NCBI RefSeq assembly: GCF_049723235.1
Contig: NZ_JBNARB010000004.1
Coordinates: forward strand, 1-64,000
DNA from: Thermovenabulum sp049723235
GTDB taxonomy: Bacteria > Bacillota > Thermosediminibacteria > Thermosediminibacterales > Thermosediminibacteraceae
Direction of reading: 5' to 3'
Length of the DNA stretch: 64,000 nucleotides
A model generated the notes under the pieces. The model saw only the letters and a program-made list of their open reading frames with translations. It had not been told where the DNA came from and did no database searches. Within the stretch, counting starts at the first letter, position 1. Every line of letters begins with the position of its first letter. Shown piece by piece: positions 8,211 through 16,714 of the stretch. The position numbers were made by a program, and so were the translations under genes.

Positions 8211-9140
8211 ATGCCGCTGGTAACATCAAAAGAATTGTTTAAAAAGGCCTATGAAGGTGGATATGCAATAGGTGCTTTTAACGTAAATAATATGGAAATT
8301 ATTCAGGGAATTGTAGAAGCAGCGAAGGAAGAAAACTCTCCCCTTATTTTACAGGTTTCTGCAGGGGCAAGAAAGTACGCAAGACCTATTTATTTAAAAA
8401 AATTGGTAGAGGCTGCAGTTGAAGATACCGGGTTGCCTGTAGTCTTGCACCTTGACCACGGTGAAAGTTTTGAGATTTGCAAAGCATGTATTGATGATGG
8501 ATTTACCTCGGTAATGATAGATGGTTCAAAACTTCCTTTTGAAGAAAACATAGCCCTTACAAAAAAGGTAGTGGATTACGCCCATGAGCATGGTGTAGTA
8601 GTCGAGGCAGAACTTGGAAGGATAGGCGGGGTAGAAGATAATATAAGTGTTAGTGAAAGGGAAGCTACCTTTACGGATCCGGATCAGGCTTTAGAGTTTG
8701 TAGAAAGAACAGGAGTGGATTCCTTAGCAATTGCCATTGGGACAAGCCACGGAGCTTATAAATTTAAAGGTGAACCTTACTTAGATTTTAAACGGTTGGA
8801 AGAAATAATGAAAAGGCTTCCGGGATTTCCTTTGGTACTGCACGGGGCCTCTACGGTCCTTCCTGAATTTGTGGAGGCCTGCAATAAATACGGCGGCAGT
8901 ATCCACAGTGCAAAGGGAGTTCCGGAGGAAATGTTGAGAAAAGCAGCAAGCCTTGGTATTTGTAAAATAAACATAGATACCGATTTAAGACTTGCAATGA
9001 CGGCAATGATTAGAAAATATTTGGCAGAAAATCCATCGGAATTTGACCCGAGAAAATACTTAGGTGCTGCCAGGGAAGCAATTAAAGAAATGGTAAAACA
9101 CAAAATAAGAAATGTTCTCGGGTCCAGTAATAAATTATAA
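8211..9140 (+). CDS. fba: Class II fructose-bisphosphate aldolase
   Basis: 309 residues. Zn-dependent class II aldolase that cleaves fructose 1,6-bisphosphate to DHAP and glyceraldehyde 3-phosphate in the cytoplasm. Motifs: LHLDHGE (catalytic Asp and zinc His), VEAELGRIGG, GTSHGAYKF, LHGAS and NIDTDLR. The GatY/KbaY subfamily is close in sequence, so a tagatose-bisphosphate role is not excluded, but no galactitol genes are nearby. It is monocistronic: TATAAT-like sequence at 8168-8173, GGAGG before the ATG, and a strong terminator 14 bases after the stop. Confidence 0.9.
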   Translation: MPLVTSKELFKKAYEGGYAIGAFNVNNMEIIQGIVEAAKEENSPLILQVSAGARKYARPIYLKKLVEAAVEDTGLPVVLHLDHGESFEICKACIDDGFTSVMIDGSKLPFEENIALTKKVVDYAHEHGVVVEAELGRIGGVEDNISVSEREATFTDPDQALEFVERTGVDSLAIAIGTSHGAYKFKGEPYLDFKRLEEIMKRLPGFPLVLHGASTVLPEFVEACNKYGGSIHSAKGVPEEMLRKAASLGICKINIDTDLRLAMTAMIRKYLAENPSEFDPRKYLGAAREAIKEMVKHKIRNVLGSSNKL

Positions 9141-9153
9141 TTATTATTCATAT

Positions 9154-9189
9154 AACCCCTTTAAAGCTTGAGCAAGCTTTGAGGGGTTT
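9154..9189 (+). terminator. Terminator of fba
   Basis: AACCCC...GGGGTT outer stem with inner AAAGCTTG/CAAGCTTT pairing, followed by TTTAATT. Confidence 0.8.
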
Positions 9190-9298
9190 AATTATTGTAA
9201 TCAACATAAAACTAAAATATTATCATAAAAAAATTTTTTTATTAAAAGAAGGAATTTTTATAATGATGTTGAATTAATTATTAAAGGGGGTAATGATT

Positions 9299-9991
9299 TT
9301 GGCAAATAATGAGGTATTAAAATCTTATATACCTTTAGTAGATTTTATCGCAGGGATTGTAGGGCCCTTTTGTGAAGTTGTTCTTCACGATGTAACCAAT
9401 GTGGAATCGTCCATAGTAGCGATCAAAAACTCTCATATAAGCGGAAGAAAGGTGGGGGGACCTTTAACCGACCTGGGGATAAAATTGCTTAATGATAAAG
9501 AGTATCTCACAAAAGATTATCTTTTGAATTATTCGGCAAAAACAGTGGATGGGAAGATTTTAAGGTCTTCTACCTATTTTATAAAAGACCTGAATGGGAA
9601 TTTAATCGGAATGCTGTGCATAAATGTGGATTTAACCGGAGCTTTAAATGCCCGGGAATTTTTAAATAGTTTTATAATGGATAGGGATAAAAAAGCAGAA
9701 TATGATTTTGCAAAAAAAGAAAATGCAAATTCTGAGAGAGGGGAGAATAATTCGGAAGTTTACGAGCATTTGACAATTTCCTTAGAGGATTTAATGCAGA
9801 CAATGATTAAAAAAGCCATTTCAGAAGTGGATATTCCTCCGGAAAGAATGTCGCCGGAAGAGAAGATGAGCATTGTCCAAAAGCTTAACCAAAAGGGAGT
9901 GTTTTTAATAAAAGGAGCGGTAACAGAGGTGGCAAAGAGGCTAAAAACGTCGGAAAACACAATTTACAGGTACTTAAATAAGCTTGAATAA
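9299..9991 (+). CDS. YheO-type PAS-like/HTH transcriptional regulator
   Basis: About 230 residues. The N-terminal YheO-like PAS domain (about 1-120) contains FCEVVLHDV and SSTYFIKDLNGNLIGMLCINVD. The C-terminal HTH_22-type domain (about 165-230) ends with TEVAKRLKTSENTIYRYLNKL. Homologues often sit beside RidA and threonine or tryptophan breakdown genes, as here, so it probably controls the ridA-tdcB-symporter genes downstream (inference). I prefer the TTG at 9299, eight bases after AAAGGGGG. The ATG at 9293 would be only two bases from that site. Confidence 0.8.
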   Translation: MANNEVLKSYIPLVDFIAGIVGPFCEVVLHDVTNVESSIVAIKNSHISGRKVGGPLTDLGIKLLNDKEYLTKDYLLNYSAKTVDGKILRSSTYFIKDLNGNLIGMLCINVDLTGALNAREFLNSFIMDRDKKAEYDFAKKENANSERGENNSEVYEHLTISLEDLMQTMIKKAISEVDIPPERMSPEEKMSIVQKLNQKGVFLIKGAVTEVAKRLKTSENTIYRYLNKLE

Positions 9992-10049
9992 ATATCTTTT
10001 TTATAAAAAAAATAAAAAATAAAAATTAAAAGAAAGGGAGTGTGTTTTT

Positions 10050-10430
10050 ATGGAAAAGAAAATTATCAAAACCGATCAGGCACCCAAAGCTATTGGCCCC
10101 TATTCCCAGGCAGTGATGGTGGGAGACTTTCTTTTTGCTTCCGGCCAGATTGCACTGGATCCTACCACTGGGGAAATGGTGGAAGGAGGGATAGAAGCCC
10201 AGGCCACCAGGGTAATGGAAAATATTAAAAATATCCTGGCTGCTGCAGGAATGGATTTTTCAAACGTGGTAAAATCCACCATATTCATCACCGATATTAA
10301 TAACTTTGCAAAAGTGAACGAAATCTATGGAAAATATTTCCCCGAAAACCCTCCTGCAAGGTCTACTATTGAAGTTAGCAAGCTTCCAAAAGGTGCCCTG
10401 ATAGAAATCGAAGTAATTGCCCACAGGTAA
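10050..10430 (+). CDS. ridA: RidA family reactive enamine/imine deaminase
   Basis: 126 residues, the full RidA (YjgF/YER057c) length. It hydrolyses the 2-aminoacrylate and 2-aminocrotonate enamines released by PLP dehydratases. Signature residues: GPYSQA, LFASGQIALDP and PARSTIEVSKLP with the substrate-binding Arg. It lies 31 bases before a threonine ammonia-lyase, whose products are exactly its substrates. GAAAGGGAG precedes the ATG. Confidence 0.92.
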   Translation: MEKKIIKTDQAPKAIGPYSQAVMVGDFLFASGQIALDPTTGEMVEGGIEAQATRVMENIKNILAAAGMDFSNVVKSTIFITDINNFAKVNEIYGKYFPENPPARSTIEVSKLPKGALIEIEVIAHR

Positions 10431-10461
10431 TGTTTAATATCGATCCTTAGGAGTGAAAAAA

Positions 10462-11670
10462 ATGGATATTTCTTTGAGGGAAATCCAGGACGCCCGGGCG
10501 ATTATTAAAAATGTAGCATATAAAACCGGTCTTGTTCATAACACCACTTTAAGCGAAATGTCGGGGAATACCGTATACTTGAAAATGGAGAATCTGCAGA
10601 AAACCGGGTCCTTCAAAATTAGAGGAGCCTATAACAAGATAGCCCATTTGACGCCCGAAGAGAAGCAAAAAGGAGTAATTGCTTCATCAGCAGGCAATCA
10701 CGCTCAGGGCGTTGCTCTCAGTGCCACTTTATACGGTATTAAATCAACGATAGTAATGCCAAAACATGCTCCTTTATCGAAAGTATCGGCGACTAAGAGT
10801 TACGGCGCCCAGGTAGTCCTTCATGGCAGTGTATACGACGAGGCATATGCTAAAGCTAAAGAAATACAGCAGGAAACCGGGGCAACTTTTATTCATCCCT
10901 TCAATGACCCCTATGTAATAGCAGGTCAGGGGACAATAGGGTTAGAAATAATGGAAGATTTTTTTGATGTGGATGCTGTAGTGGTTCCAATTGGCGGTGG
11001 TGGGCTTGTTTCAGGTATTTCCATTGCTGTGAAAAGTATCAATCCTAAGACAAAAATAATCGGTGTGCAGACCAAAAATGTCCCTTCCATGGCAGAATCC
11101 ATATCAAATAAAAAAATTACTACTGTGGAGGGAGCTCCTACCATCGCCGATGGAATTGCCGTAAAAACACCGGGAGATTTAACTTTCAGTATCATTCAAA
11201 AATATGTGGATGAAATTGTAACTGTGGATGAAGATGAAATTGCCAATGCCATATTACTGCTCCTTGAAAGAGCAAAAGTAGTTTCAGAAGGTGCCGGTGC
11301 CGTAAGCGTCGCCGCCGTATTAAACAGACTAAATAATTATAAAAACAAAAAAATAGTGGCGGTGATAAGCGGAGGGAATATAGACGTAAACATTCTTGCA
11401 AGGGTAATAGATAAAGGCCTCGTGAAAGGAGGAAGAAAAGTATTTATTGATACTTTTATTCCCGATAGGCCCGGAACATTATCAAAACTATTGGCATTGA
11501 TTGCAGAAACAGGAGCAAATGTATTATCGGTAACCCATCACAGGTCGTCAAAAGATGTGCTAATCGGTTATGCAAAGGTAGAGCTGGAATTGGAGACGGC
11601 GGATGAAGAGCATGTGAGTAAATTAAAAACAATTCTGGAAGAAAATAATTATACCATTGTTATTCAATAA
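10462..11670 (+). CDS. Threonine ammonia-lyase with C-terminal ACT domain
   Basis: 402 residues. PLP fold-type II enzyme deaminating L-threonine to 2-oxobutyrate (and serine to pyruvate). PLP lysine is in SFKIRGAYNK (Lys52), SAGNHAQGVA binds substrate and GGGGL binds phosphate. A single ACT domain (about 325-402, DRPGTLSKLLALIAETGANV) follows; this architecture is typical of the YjgF-linked Firmicute enzymes rather than the biosynthetic two-ACT IlvA. The ATG at 10462 has GGAG nine bases upstream; a GTG at 10453 overlaps that site. The neighbouring RidA, symporter and regulator point to threonine/serine catabolism. Confidence 0.9.
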   Translation: MDISLREIQDARAIIKNVAYKTGLVHNTTLSEMSGNTVYLKMENLQKTGSFKIRGAYNKIAHLTPEEKQKGVIASSAGNHAQGVALSATLYGIKSTIVMPKHAPLSKVSATKSYGAQVVLHGSVYDEAYAKAKEIQQETGATFIHPFNDPYVIAGQGTIGLEIMEDFFDVDAVVVPIGGGGLVSGISIAVKSINPKTKIIGVQTKNVPSMAESISNKKITTVEGAPTIADGIAVKTPGDLTFSIIQKYVDEIVTVDEDEIANAILLLLERAKVVSEGAGAVSVAAVLNRLNNYKNKKIVAVISGGNIDVNILARVIDKGLVKGGRKVFIDTFIPDRPGTLSKLLALIAETGANVLSVTHHRSSKDVLIGYAKVELELETADEEHVSKLKTILEENNYTIVIQ

Positions 11671-11727
11671 TAATTATAATTTTAATGTTATATTTATATA
11701 TTTTTATTTTTTGGGGGAGGAAACCGG

Positions 11728-12906
11728 ATGAAGAGTTTTAATTTGGGTCTTTTACCGAGATTGATAGCGGCTATCATTCTTGGTATATTAATCGGTGCTT
11801 TCTTGCCCGCACCGGTTGTGAGAATTTTTGCTACCTTTAACTCAATTTTCAGCAATTTTTTGAGTTTTGCCATACCTCTCATCATTGTTGGATTTGTAGC
11901 ACCGGGTATTGCTGAGCTGGGCAATGGAGCAGGAAAACTTCTTGCAATTACTACGGTCATAGCTTATATTTCCACTTTGATTTCCGGCTTTTTTGCTTTT
12001 ACAGTTTCCACAAATGTTTTACCCAAATTCATTCATTATTCATCATCCTTTTCAGCGACAAATCCCGAAGAAAAACTCCTGAAACCATTTTTTACTATCG
12101 AGATACCGCCTCTATTCGGAGTAATGTCGGCTCTGGTTATCGCATTTATCCTCGGAATAGGCATGGCTTCATTGAAGGAAAAAAATTTATACAACGTTGT
12201 TTCTGAATTCCAGAAGATTGTACAGATGGTTATTGAAAAGCTGATTATTCCACTTTTACCCGTTCATATCGCAGGAATATTTGCCAACATGACTCATGCG
12301 GGAGAAGTAGCGAAGATATTAAGCGTTTTCGGAAAAGTTTTCGTTCTTATAATAGCTATGCACCTTACAATTATTTTGCTTCAATTCTTTGTGGCAAGCC
12401 TTTACAGTGGAAAGAGCATGATAATGGCTTTGAAAAACCAGATACCGGGATATTTAACAGCTATCGGAACTCAGTCTTCGGCAGCTACCATACCGGTAAA
12501 TCTGGAATGTGCGAAAAATAATGGTGTATCCGAAGGTATTAGAGAATTTGTCGTGCCCCTTTGTGCCACAATTCATCTTTCGGGCAGTACAATTACATTG
12601 ACCACCTGTTCAATAGCAGTTATGATGCTTTCGGGTATGCCTGTTACTCTAGGCAAAATGGCTGGATTTATTTTAATGCTGGGGGTTACTATGGTTGCGG
12701 CTCCCGGGGTTCCCGGAGGTGCTGTTATGGCAGCACTCGGTATTTTGCAGAGCATGCTCGGTTTTGGAGAAGCCCAGCTTGCATTGATGATAGCCCTTTA
12801 CCTCACTCAGGATAGCTTCGGCACAGCCTGCAATGTGTCCGGAGATAACGCCATAGCATTAATTGTGGATAAAATTGCCTCAAGGATGAAATTAAAGGCT
12901 GCATAA
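11728..12906 (+). CDS. Dicarboxylate/amino acid:cation symporter (DAACS), SstT-like
   Basis: 392 residues, about eight membrane helices plus re-entrant hairpins. DAACS marks: serine-rich hairpin GTQSSAATIP and the C-terminal QDSFGTACNVSGDNA, which holds the cation and substrate site. SstT-type members import serine and threonine with Na+. It lies 57 bases after threonine ammonia-lyase, which supports uptake of threonine or serine as its task; a glutamate or aspartate substrate cannot be excluded. GGGGAGG precedes the ATG. Confidence 0.85.
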   Translation: MKSFNLGLLPRLIAAIILGILIGAFLPAPVVRIFATFNSIFSNFLSFAIPLIIVGFVAPGIAELGNGAGKLLAITTVIAYISTLISGFFAFTVSTNVLPKFIHYSSSFSATNPEEKLLKPFFTIEIPPLFGVMSALVIAFILGIGMASLKEKNLYNVVSEFQKIVQMVIEKLIIPLLPVHIAGIFANMTHAGEVAKILSVFGKVFVLIIAMHLTIILLQFFVASLYSGKSMIMALKNQIPGYLTAIGTQSSAATIPVNLECAKNNGVSEGIREFVVPLCATIHLSGSTITLTTCSIAVMMLSGMPVTLGKMAGFILMLGVTMVAAPGVPGGAVMAALGILQSMLGFGEAQLALMIALYLTQDSFGTACNVSGDNAIALIVDKIASRMKLKAA

Positions 12907-12936
12907 TATAATTATGTGTTAAAACTTGTTTAAAAT

Positions 12937-12984
12937 CCCCCGCCATGATAAAATATTCATAAAAATCATGACGGGGGAATTTTT
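12937..12984 (+). terminator. Terminator that also covers the mtnA ribosome-binding site
   Basis: CCCCCGCCATGAT (12937-12949) pairs with ATCATGACGGGGG (12965-12977) with one mismatch, followed by AATTTTT. The 3' arm GGGGG is the only ribosome site for the mtnA ATG at 12985. The hairpin may therefore end the upstream operon and occlude mtnA translation on read-through transcripts. Confidence 0.7.
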
Positions 12985-14031
12985 ATGCCAAAAGAAGGAC
13001 TATTGCCGTTAAAATGGGATGGGGAAAATTTATTTTTACTGGATCAAAGGGAATTGCCCGATAAAATACTGTATAATAAAAAAAGTACTCCCGAAGAAGT
13101 ATGGGAAAGTATAAAGACCCTGGAAGTTAGAGGAGCACCCCTGATAGGGATTGCAGCGGCTTATGCCATGTATTTTGCGGCAAAAAGCGCTCCCGGGGAT
13201 AGCTTTGAAAGTTTTTACAACTATATGAAAAATAAAGCGGAATACCTTTCCACTTCGCGACCTACTGCTGTAAACCTGTTCTGGGCTTTAAACAGGATAA
13301 TGAACAGGATTGTTGAATCCAAGGATAGGCCCATCTGGGAGATTAAAAACCTTGTAAAAGAAGAAGCTCAAAAAATCCACAGGGAAGATGAACAAATATG
13401 CAGGAAAATAGGTGAATACGGTTTACAATTATTAAAGGACGGATACGGAGTACTGACTCACTGCAATGCTGGACAGTTAGCGACCGCAAAATACGGTACG
13501 GCGACTGCTCCAATTTACTTAGCGTACGAAAAGGGATGGAAAATAAAAGTATTTGCCGATGAAACCAGGCCGGTAAACCAGGGTTCCCGTTTGACTGCGT
13601 TGGAGTTAAAAGAAGCCGGGGTTGATGTAACTTTAATTTGCGATAATATGGCCGCCTGTGTAATGTCAAAAGGATGGGTTAATGCGGTGATAGTCGGCTG
13701 CGACAGGGTAGCGGCAAACGGAGATACGGCAAATAAAATTGGCACCTTAGGGCTTTCCATTTTAGCTAAACACTTTGGGATACCCTTTTACGTAGCAGCA
13801 CCTACGCCTACTATTGACCTTAACACCGAAAGCGGTGAAAAAATACCGATTGAAGAAAGAAACCCTTTAGAGGTTATTCAAAGTTTTGGAAAAAAGACCG
13901 CTCCCGATGGGATTAAGGTATTTAATCCTGCTTTTGATGTGACTCCCCATGAGAATATTACCGCTTTTATTACTGAAAAAGGTATTATATATCCTCCTTT
14001 CAAAGAGAATATTAGAAAAATTTTCGAATAA
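12985..14031 (+). CDS. mtnA: S-methyl-5-thioribose-1-phosphate isomerase
   Basis: 348 residues, full length. Aldose-ketose isomerase of the methionine salvage pathway; related enzymes also act on 5-deoxyribose 1-phosphate. Catalytic Cys is in LTHCNAGQLAT and catalytic Asp in VGCDRVAANGDTANKIGT. RGAPLIGIAAAY is near the N-terminus. No other salvage gene (mtnK, mtnB, mtnP) is adjacent. It is a single gene between two terminators. Confidence 0.93.
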   Translation: MPKEGLLPLKWDGENLFLLDQRELPDKILYNKKSTPEEVWESIKTLEVRGAPLIGIAAAYAMYFAAKSAPGDSFESFYNYMKNKAEYLSTSRPTAVNLFWALNRIMNRIVESKDRPIWEIKNLVKEEAQKIHREDEQICRKIGEYGLQLLKDGYGVLTHCNAGQLATAKYGTATAPIYLAYEKGWKIKVFADETRPVNQGSRLTALELKEAGVDVTLICDNMAACVMSKGWVNAVIVGCDRVAANGDTANKIGTLGLSILAKHFGIPFYVAAPTPTIDLNTESGEKIPIEERNPLEVIQSFGKKTAPDGIKVFNPAFDVTPHENITAFITEKGIIYPPFKENIRKIFE

Positions 14032-14037
14032 ATGATT

Positions 14038-14063
14038 AGGCGGAAAATATTACCGCCTTTTTT
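14038..14063 (+). terminator. Terminator of mtnA
   Basis: AGGCGG (14038-14043) pairs with CCGCCT (14053-14058), followed by six T. Confidence 0.85.
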
Positions 14064-14149
14064 CAATTTTATGATATATTAATTATTAAAGATAAATATT
14101 AATTTAGATTGGAAATAATAAAAACGTTCAAATAAACTGGGGGGATATT

Positions 14150-15235
14150 ATGAAAAGATATGGTGTGATAATGGCCGGCGGTGGAGGAACGAGATTCTGG
14201 CCGCTGAGCAGAAAATCCAAACCCAAACAATTTTTAAATATTACTGGCGAAGACACCATGATTAATGATACAATAAAAAGAATAATGGATTTGGTACCAC
14301 CGGAACAAATAATTATTGTTACCAATAAGGCTCAGGAGCTTACTTTAAAAAAGGTACTGATGAAGGAAATTCCCGAAGAAAATATTTTGGTAGAGCCTTT
14401 CGGCAGGAATACAGCAGCTTGCATTGCCTACGCATCAATGATAATTGAAAAAAGGGATAAGGACTCTTGTATCGGAGTATTTCCTTCGGACCACTATATC
14501 AAAAATGTTTATGAATTTCAAAAGGTATTGGATGCTGCTTTTTGCATTGCTGAAAATACGGATAAACTAATAACCATGGGAATTAATCCCACTTTTCCTT
14601 CCACGGGTTACGGTTATATTAAATTCGATAAAGAAAGTCCTATAAAAATTAATGAAATAAAAACGGCTTATGAAGTGAAGGAATTTGTTGAAAAACCCGA
14701 TGTACAGAAGGCGAAGCAGTATATTGAAAGTGGTGATTATCTATGGAACAGCGGTATGTTTGTGTGGAAAACACGGGTAATTTTAAATAATTTTGAAAGA
14801 TTCCTTCCCAGGATTTATTATAAATTAAAATCGATAATAGATGTGCTTTATAGTAATAAGGGATACGAGGAATTGGAGAAGGTGTACAAAGAACTGCCCG
14901 ATATTTCTATAGACTACGGGATTATGGAAAGGGCCCTTGATGTAGCCGTAATTCCCTGCGATTTTGGGTGGAGTGATGTGGGAAGCTGGGATTCCCTTGG
15001 GAGTGTCATCCCTCCCGATGAAAACGGTAATATAATAAGAGGAGAACATGTGGAAATAGAAACAAAAAATAGCATCATATTTTCTAACGGCAGGATGGTG
15101 GCTGCGGTGGGATTAGAAGATATGATTGTTGTTGAAACTCAGGATGCAATTCTCGTATGCCCCAAGAGAAAAGCCCAGGATGTAAAAAAGGTGGTAGAGC
15201 AATTGAAAAAGATAGGAAGAGAAGATTTATTGTAA
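14150..15235 (+). CDS. manC: Mannose-1-phosphate guanylyltransferase
   Basis: 361 residues, the short form without the C-terminal phosphomannose isomerase domain. It makes GDP-mannose from mannose 1-phosphate and GTP for surface glycans. The nucleotidyltransferase signature AGGGGTRFWPLSR (residues about 9-21) is followed by KPKQFL. VEPFGRNTAACIAYA and FVEKPD are also typical. A GDP-heptose or GDP-glucose product is possible. The CapA-like gene starts 13 bases after its stop, so the two form an operon. Confidence 0.88.
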   Translation: MKRYGVIMAGGGGTRFWPLSRKSKPKQFLNITGEDTMINDTIKRIMDLVPPEQIIIVTNKAQELTLKKVLMKEIPEENILVEPFGRNTAACIAYASMIIEKRDKDSCIGVFPSDHYIKNVYEFQKVLDAAFCIAENTDKLITMGINPTFPSTGYGYIKFDKESPIKINEIKTAYEVKEFVEKPDVQKAKQYIESGDYLWNSGMFVWKTRVILNNFERFLPRIYYKLKSIIDVLYSNKGYEELEKVYKELPDISIDYGIMERALDVAVIPCDFGWSDVGSWDSLGSVIPPDENGNIIRGEHVEIETKNSIIFSNGRMVAAVGLEDMIVVETQDAILVCPKRKAQDVKKVVEQLKKIGREDLL

Positions 15236-15248
15236 GAGAGGTCGGAAA

Positions 15249-16358
15249 ATGAAGCGATCGTATAAGTTTATTATTATTATTTTAATACCTGTTTTATTAT
15301 TTTTTTCTTTTTTTATATTGTGGCATTTTAAAATAGGAATTTTTAAAGAAATGACGGTTTTTGCTGTAAGTGATAAAGAAAAGGAAAATAATGTTCCCGT
15401 GGAAGAAGATATAGAAGAAACTTCTAAAACCGTAGAAATTTCTTTAATTGCTGCAGGGGATGTTATGATGCACGTTCCCCAGATACGTTCGGGGTACGAC
15501 GAAAAAACTCAAAAGTATAATTTCGATTATTTTTTTGACGAGGTAAGGGAAGATATCTTATCGGGGGATGTAGCAATAGCAAATTTAGAGACCACCCTTG
15601 CAGGAAAAGAAAGAAGATTTACCGGTTTCCCACTTTTTAATGCTCCCGATGAAATAGCCGATGCTTTAAAAAACGCCGGATTTGATATTGTTGTAACCTC
15701 TAATAATCACTCTATGGATAGAGGAGAAGAAGGGGTTTTAAGGACCATTCAGGTATTAAAAGAAAGAGGTCTTATAAACGTAGGGACCAATTCAAATGAA
15801 CAAGAAGATATTCTGAGAATAATTGAAGTTAAAAATGTAAAAATTGGATTTTTGGCTTATACCTACGGTACCAATGGGATACCCGTTAAAAAACCTTTCC
15901 TGGTAAATATAATTGATGAAAATAAAATTCTGGATGATATAAGTAGATCAAAGAAAAAAGTCGATGTTTTAGTTGTATATTTTCATTTTGGAAACGAATA
16001 TCAGCGAACACCTTCGCAATTTCAAAAAGATTTGTCCCAAAAGGCAATAAAAGAAGGTGCGGATATAGTACTGGGCAGTCATCCCCATGTGGTTCAGCCC
16101 GGAGAATTTGTGGCATTCGAAAATAACAATGGGGTTCAAAAAAAATACATACGGTATTCGCTGGGTAATTTTATTTCGGCACAAAAATTACCCTATACCG
16201 ATGAAGGTTTAATACTGAAAATAATTTTAGAGGTAAACAAAAAAGATAATAAGGTAGATGTAAAAGACGTAGAAGAAATTCCTACATGGGTTCATCGATA
16301 TAGGGATAACGGTCTTGTAAAATATGTTGTTAAAAAAGGCAATAAACCGCCTAATTAA
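15249..16358 (+). CDS. CapA family (PGA_cap) membrane-anchored metallophosphatase-like protein
   Basis: 369 residues. An N-terminal signal anchor (about 7-27) is followed by a CapA domain (about 65-330) with the calcineurin-like metal motifs GDVMMH, NLETTL, SNNHSMDRG, GSHPHVVQP and YSLGNF. In Bacillus CapA is needed for poly-gamma-glutamate export, but most homologues, including those in anaerobes without capBC, have no defined role. Pairing with manC suggests cell-surface polymer metabolism (inference). The stop overlaps the convergent Cys-rich gene by four bases. Confidence 0.82.
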   Translation: MKRSYKFIIIILIPVLLFFSFFILWHFKIGIFKEMTVFAVSDKEKENNVPVEEDIEETSKTVEISLIAAGDVMMHVPQIRSGYDEKTQKYNFDYFFDEVREDILSGDVAIANLETTLAGKERRFTGFPLFNAPDEIADALKNAGFDIVVTSNNHSMDRGEEGVLRTIQVLKERGLINVGTNSNEQEDILRIIEVKNVKIGFLAYTYGTNGIPVKKPFLVNIIDENKILDDISRSKKKVDVLVVYFHFGNEYQRTPSQFQKDLSQKAIKEGADIVLGSHPHVVQPGEFVAFENNNGVQKKYIRYSLGNFISAQKLPYTDEGLILKIILEVNKKDNKVDVKDVEEIPTWVHRYRDNGLVKYVVKKGNKPPN

Positions 16359-16531
16359 ACGGTGCATTGGTGTTCTTCTTCGCATGCTTTTTTTACCTCA
16401 AAAGAACAGGCTTCTTTTTTTCCTACAGCTTCCAGTGAACAATAACATGCAATGCCGTAACACGTTTCTTCGCATTTTAAATAAGGACATTCCGCTATCT
16501 GAGTAAAATCTTTTTTCTCGGGAACTTTCAT
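16355..16531 (-). CDS. Small cysteine-rich protein, 58 residues
   Basis: Eight cysteines in 58 residues (15, 20, 24, 29, 31, 42, 50, 56), starting MKVPEKKDF. AAAGGAGGG lies just upstream of this ATG, so it is probably translated. There is no signal peptide, and the spacing does not match ferredoxin or rubredoxin, so a zinc or Fe-S binding function is only a guess. I do not recognise the family with certainty. It converges on the capA-like gene and is divergent from the DHA2 exporter. Confidence 0.7.
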   Translation of the reverse strand: MKVPEKKDFTQIAECPYLKCEETCYGIACYCSLEAVGKKEACSFEVKKACEEEHQCTV

Positions 16532-16714
16532 AGTATACCCTCCTTTCACGGAAAAGATAATTGTTGGCAAATAAAGAAAATTATCATAATCTTTATTGTA
16601 ATTAAAATTCTTAAAAAAAGTATTTTCTAATATAAATATATACTGAATAAGATAAAAAATCAAGAAAATTAAGAAAATAAGAAAAATATCTTTTTCACAA
16701 TAGGAGGCGATCAA

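Noticed and set aside
12985..14031. MtnA as part of a local DHAP shunt with the class II aldolase at 8211
   Set aside because: The aldolase belongs to the class II FbaA/GatY type, lies 4 kb away behind its own terminator, and no kinase or phosphorylase for the shunt is present.
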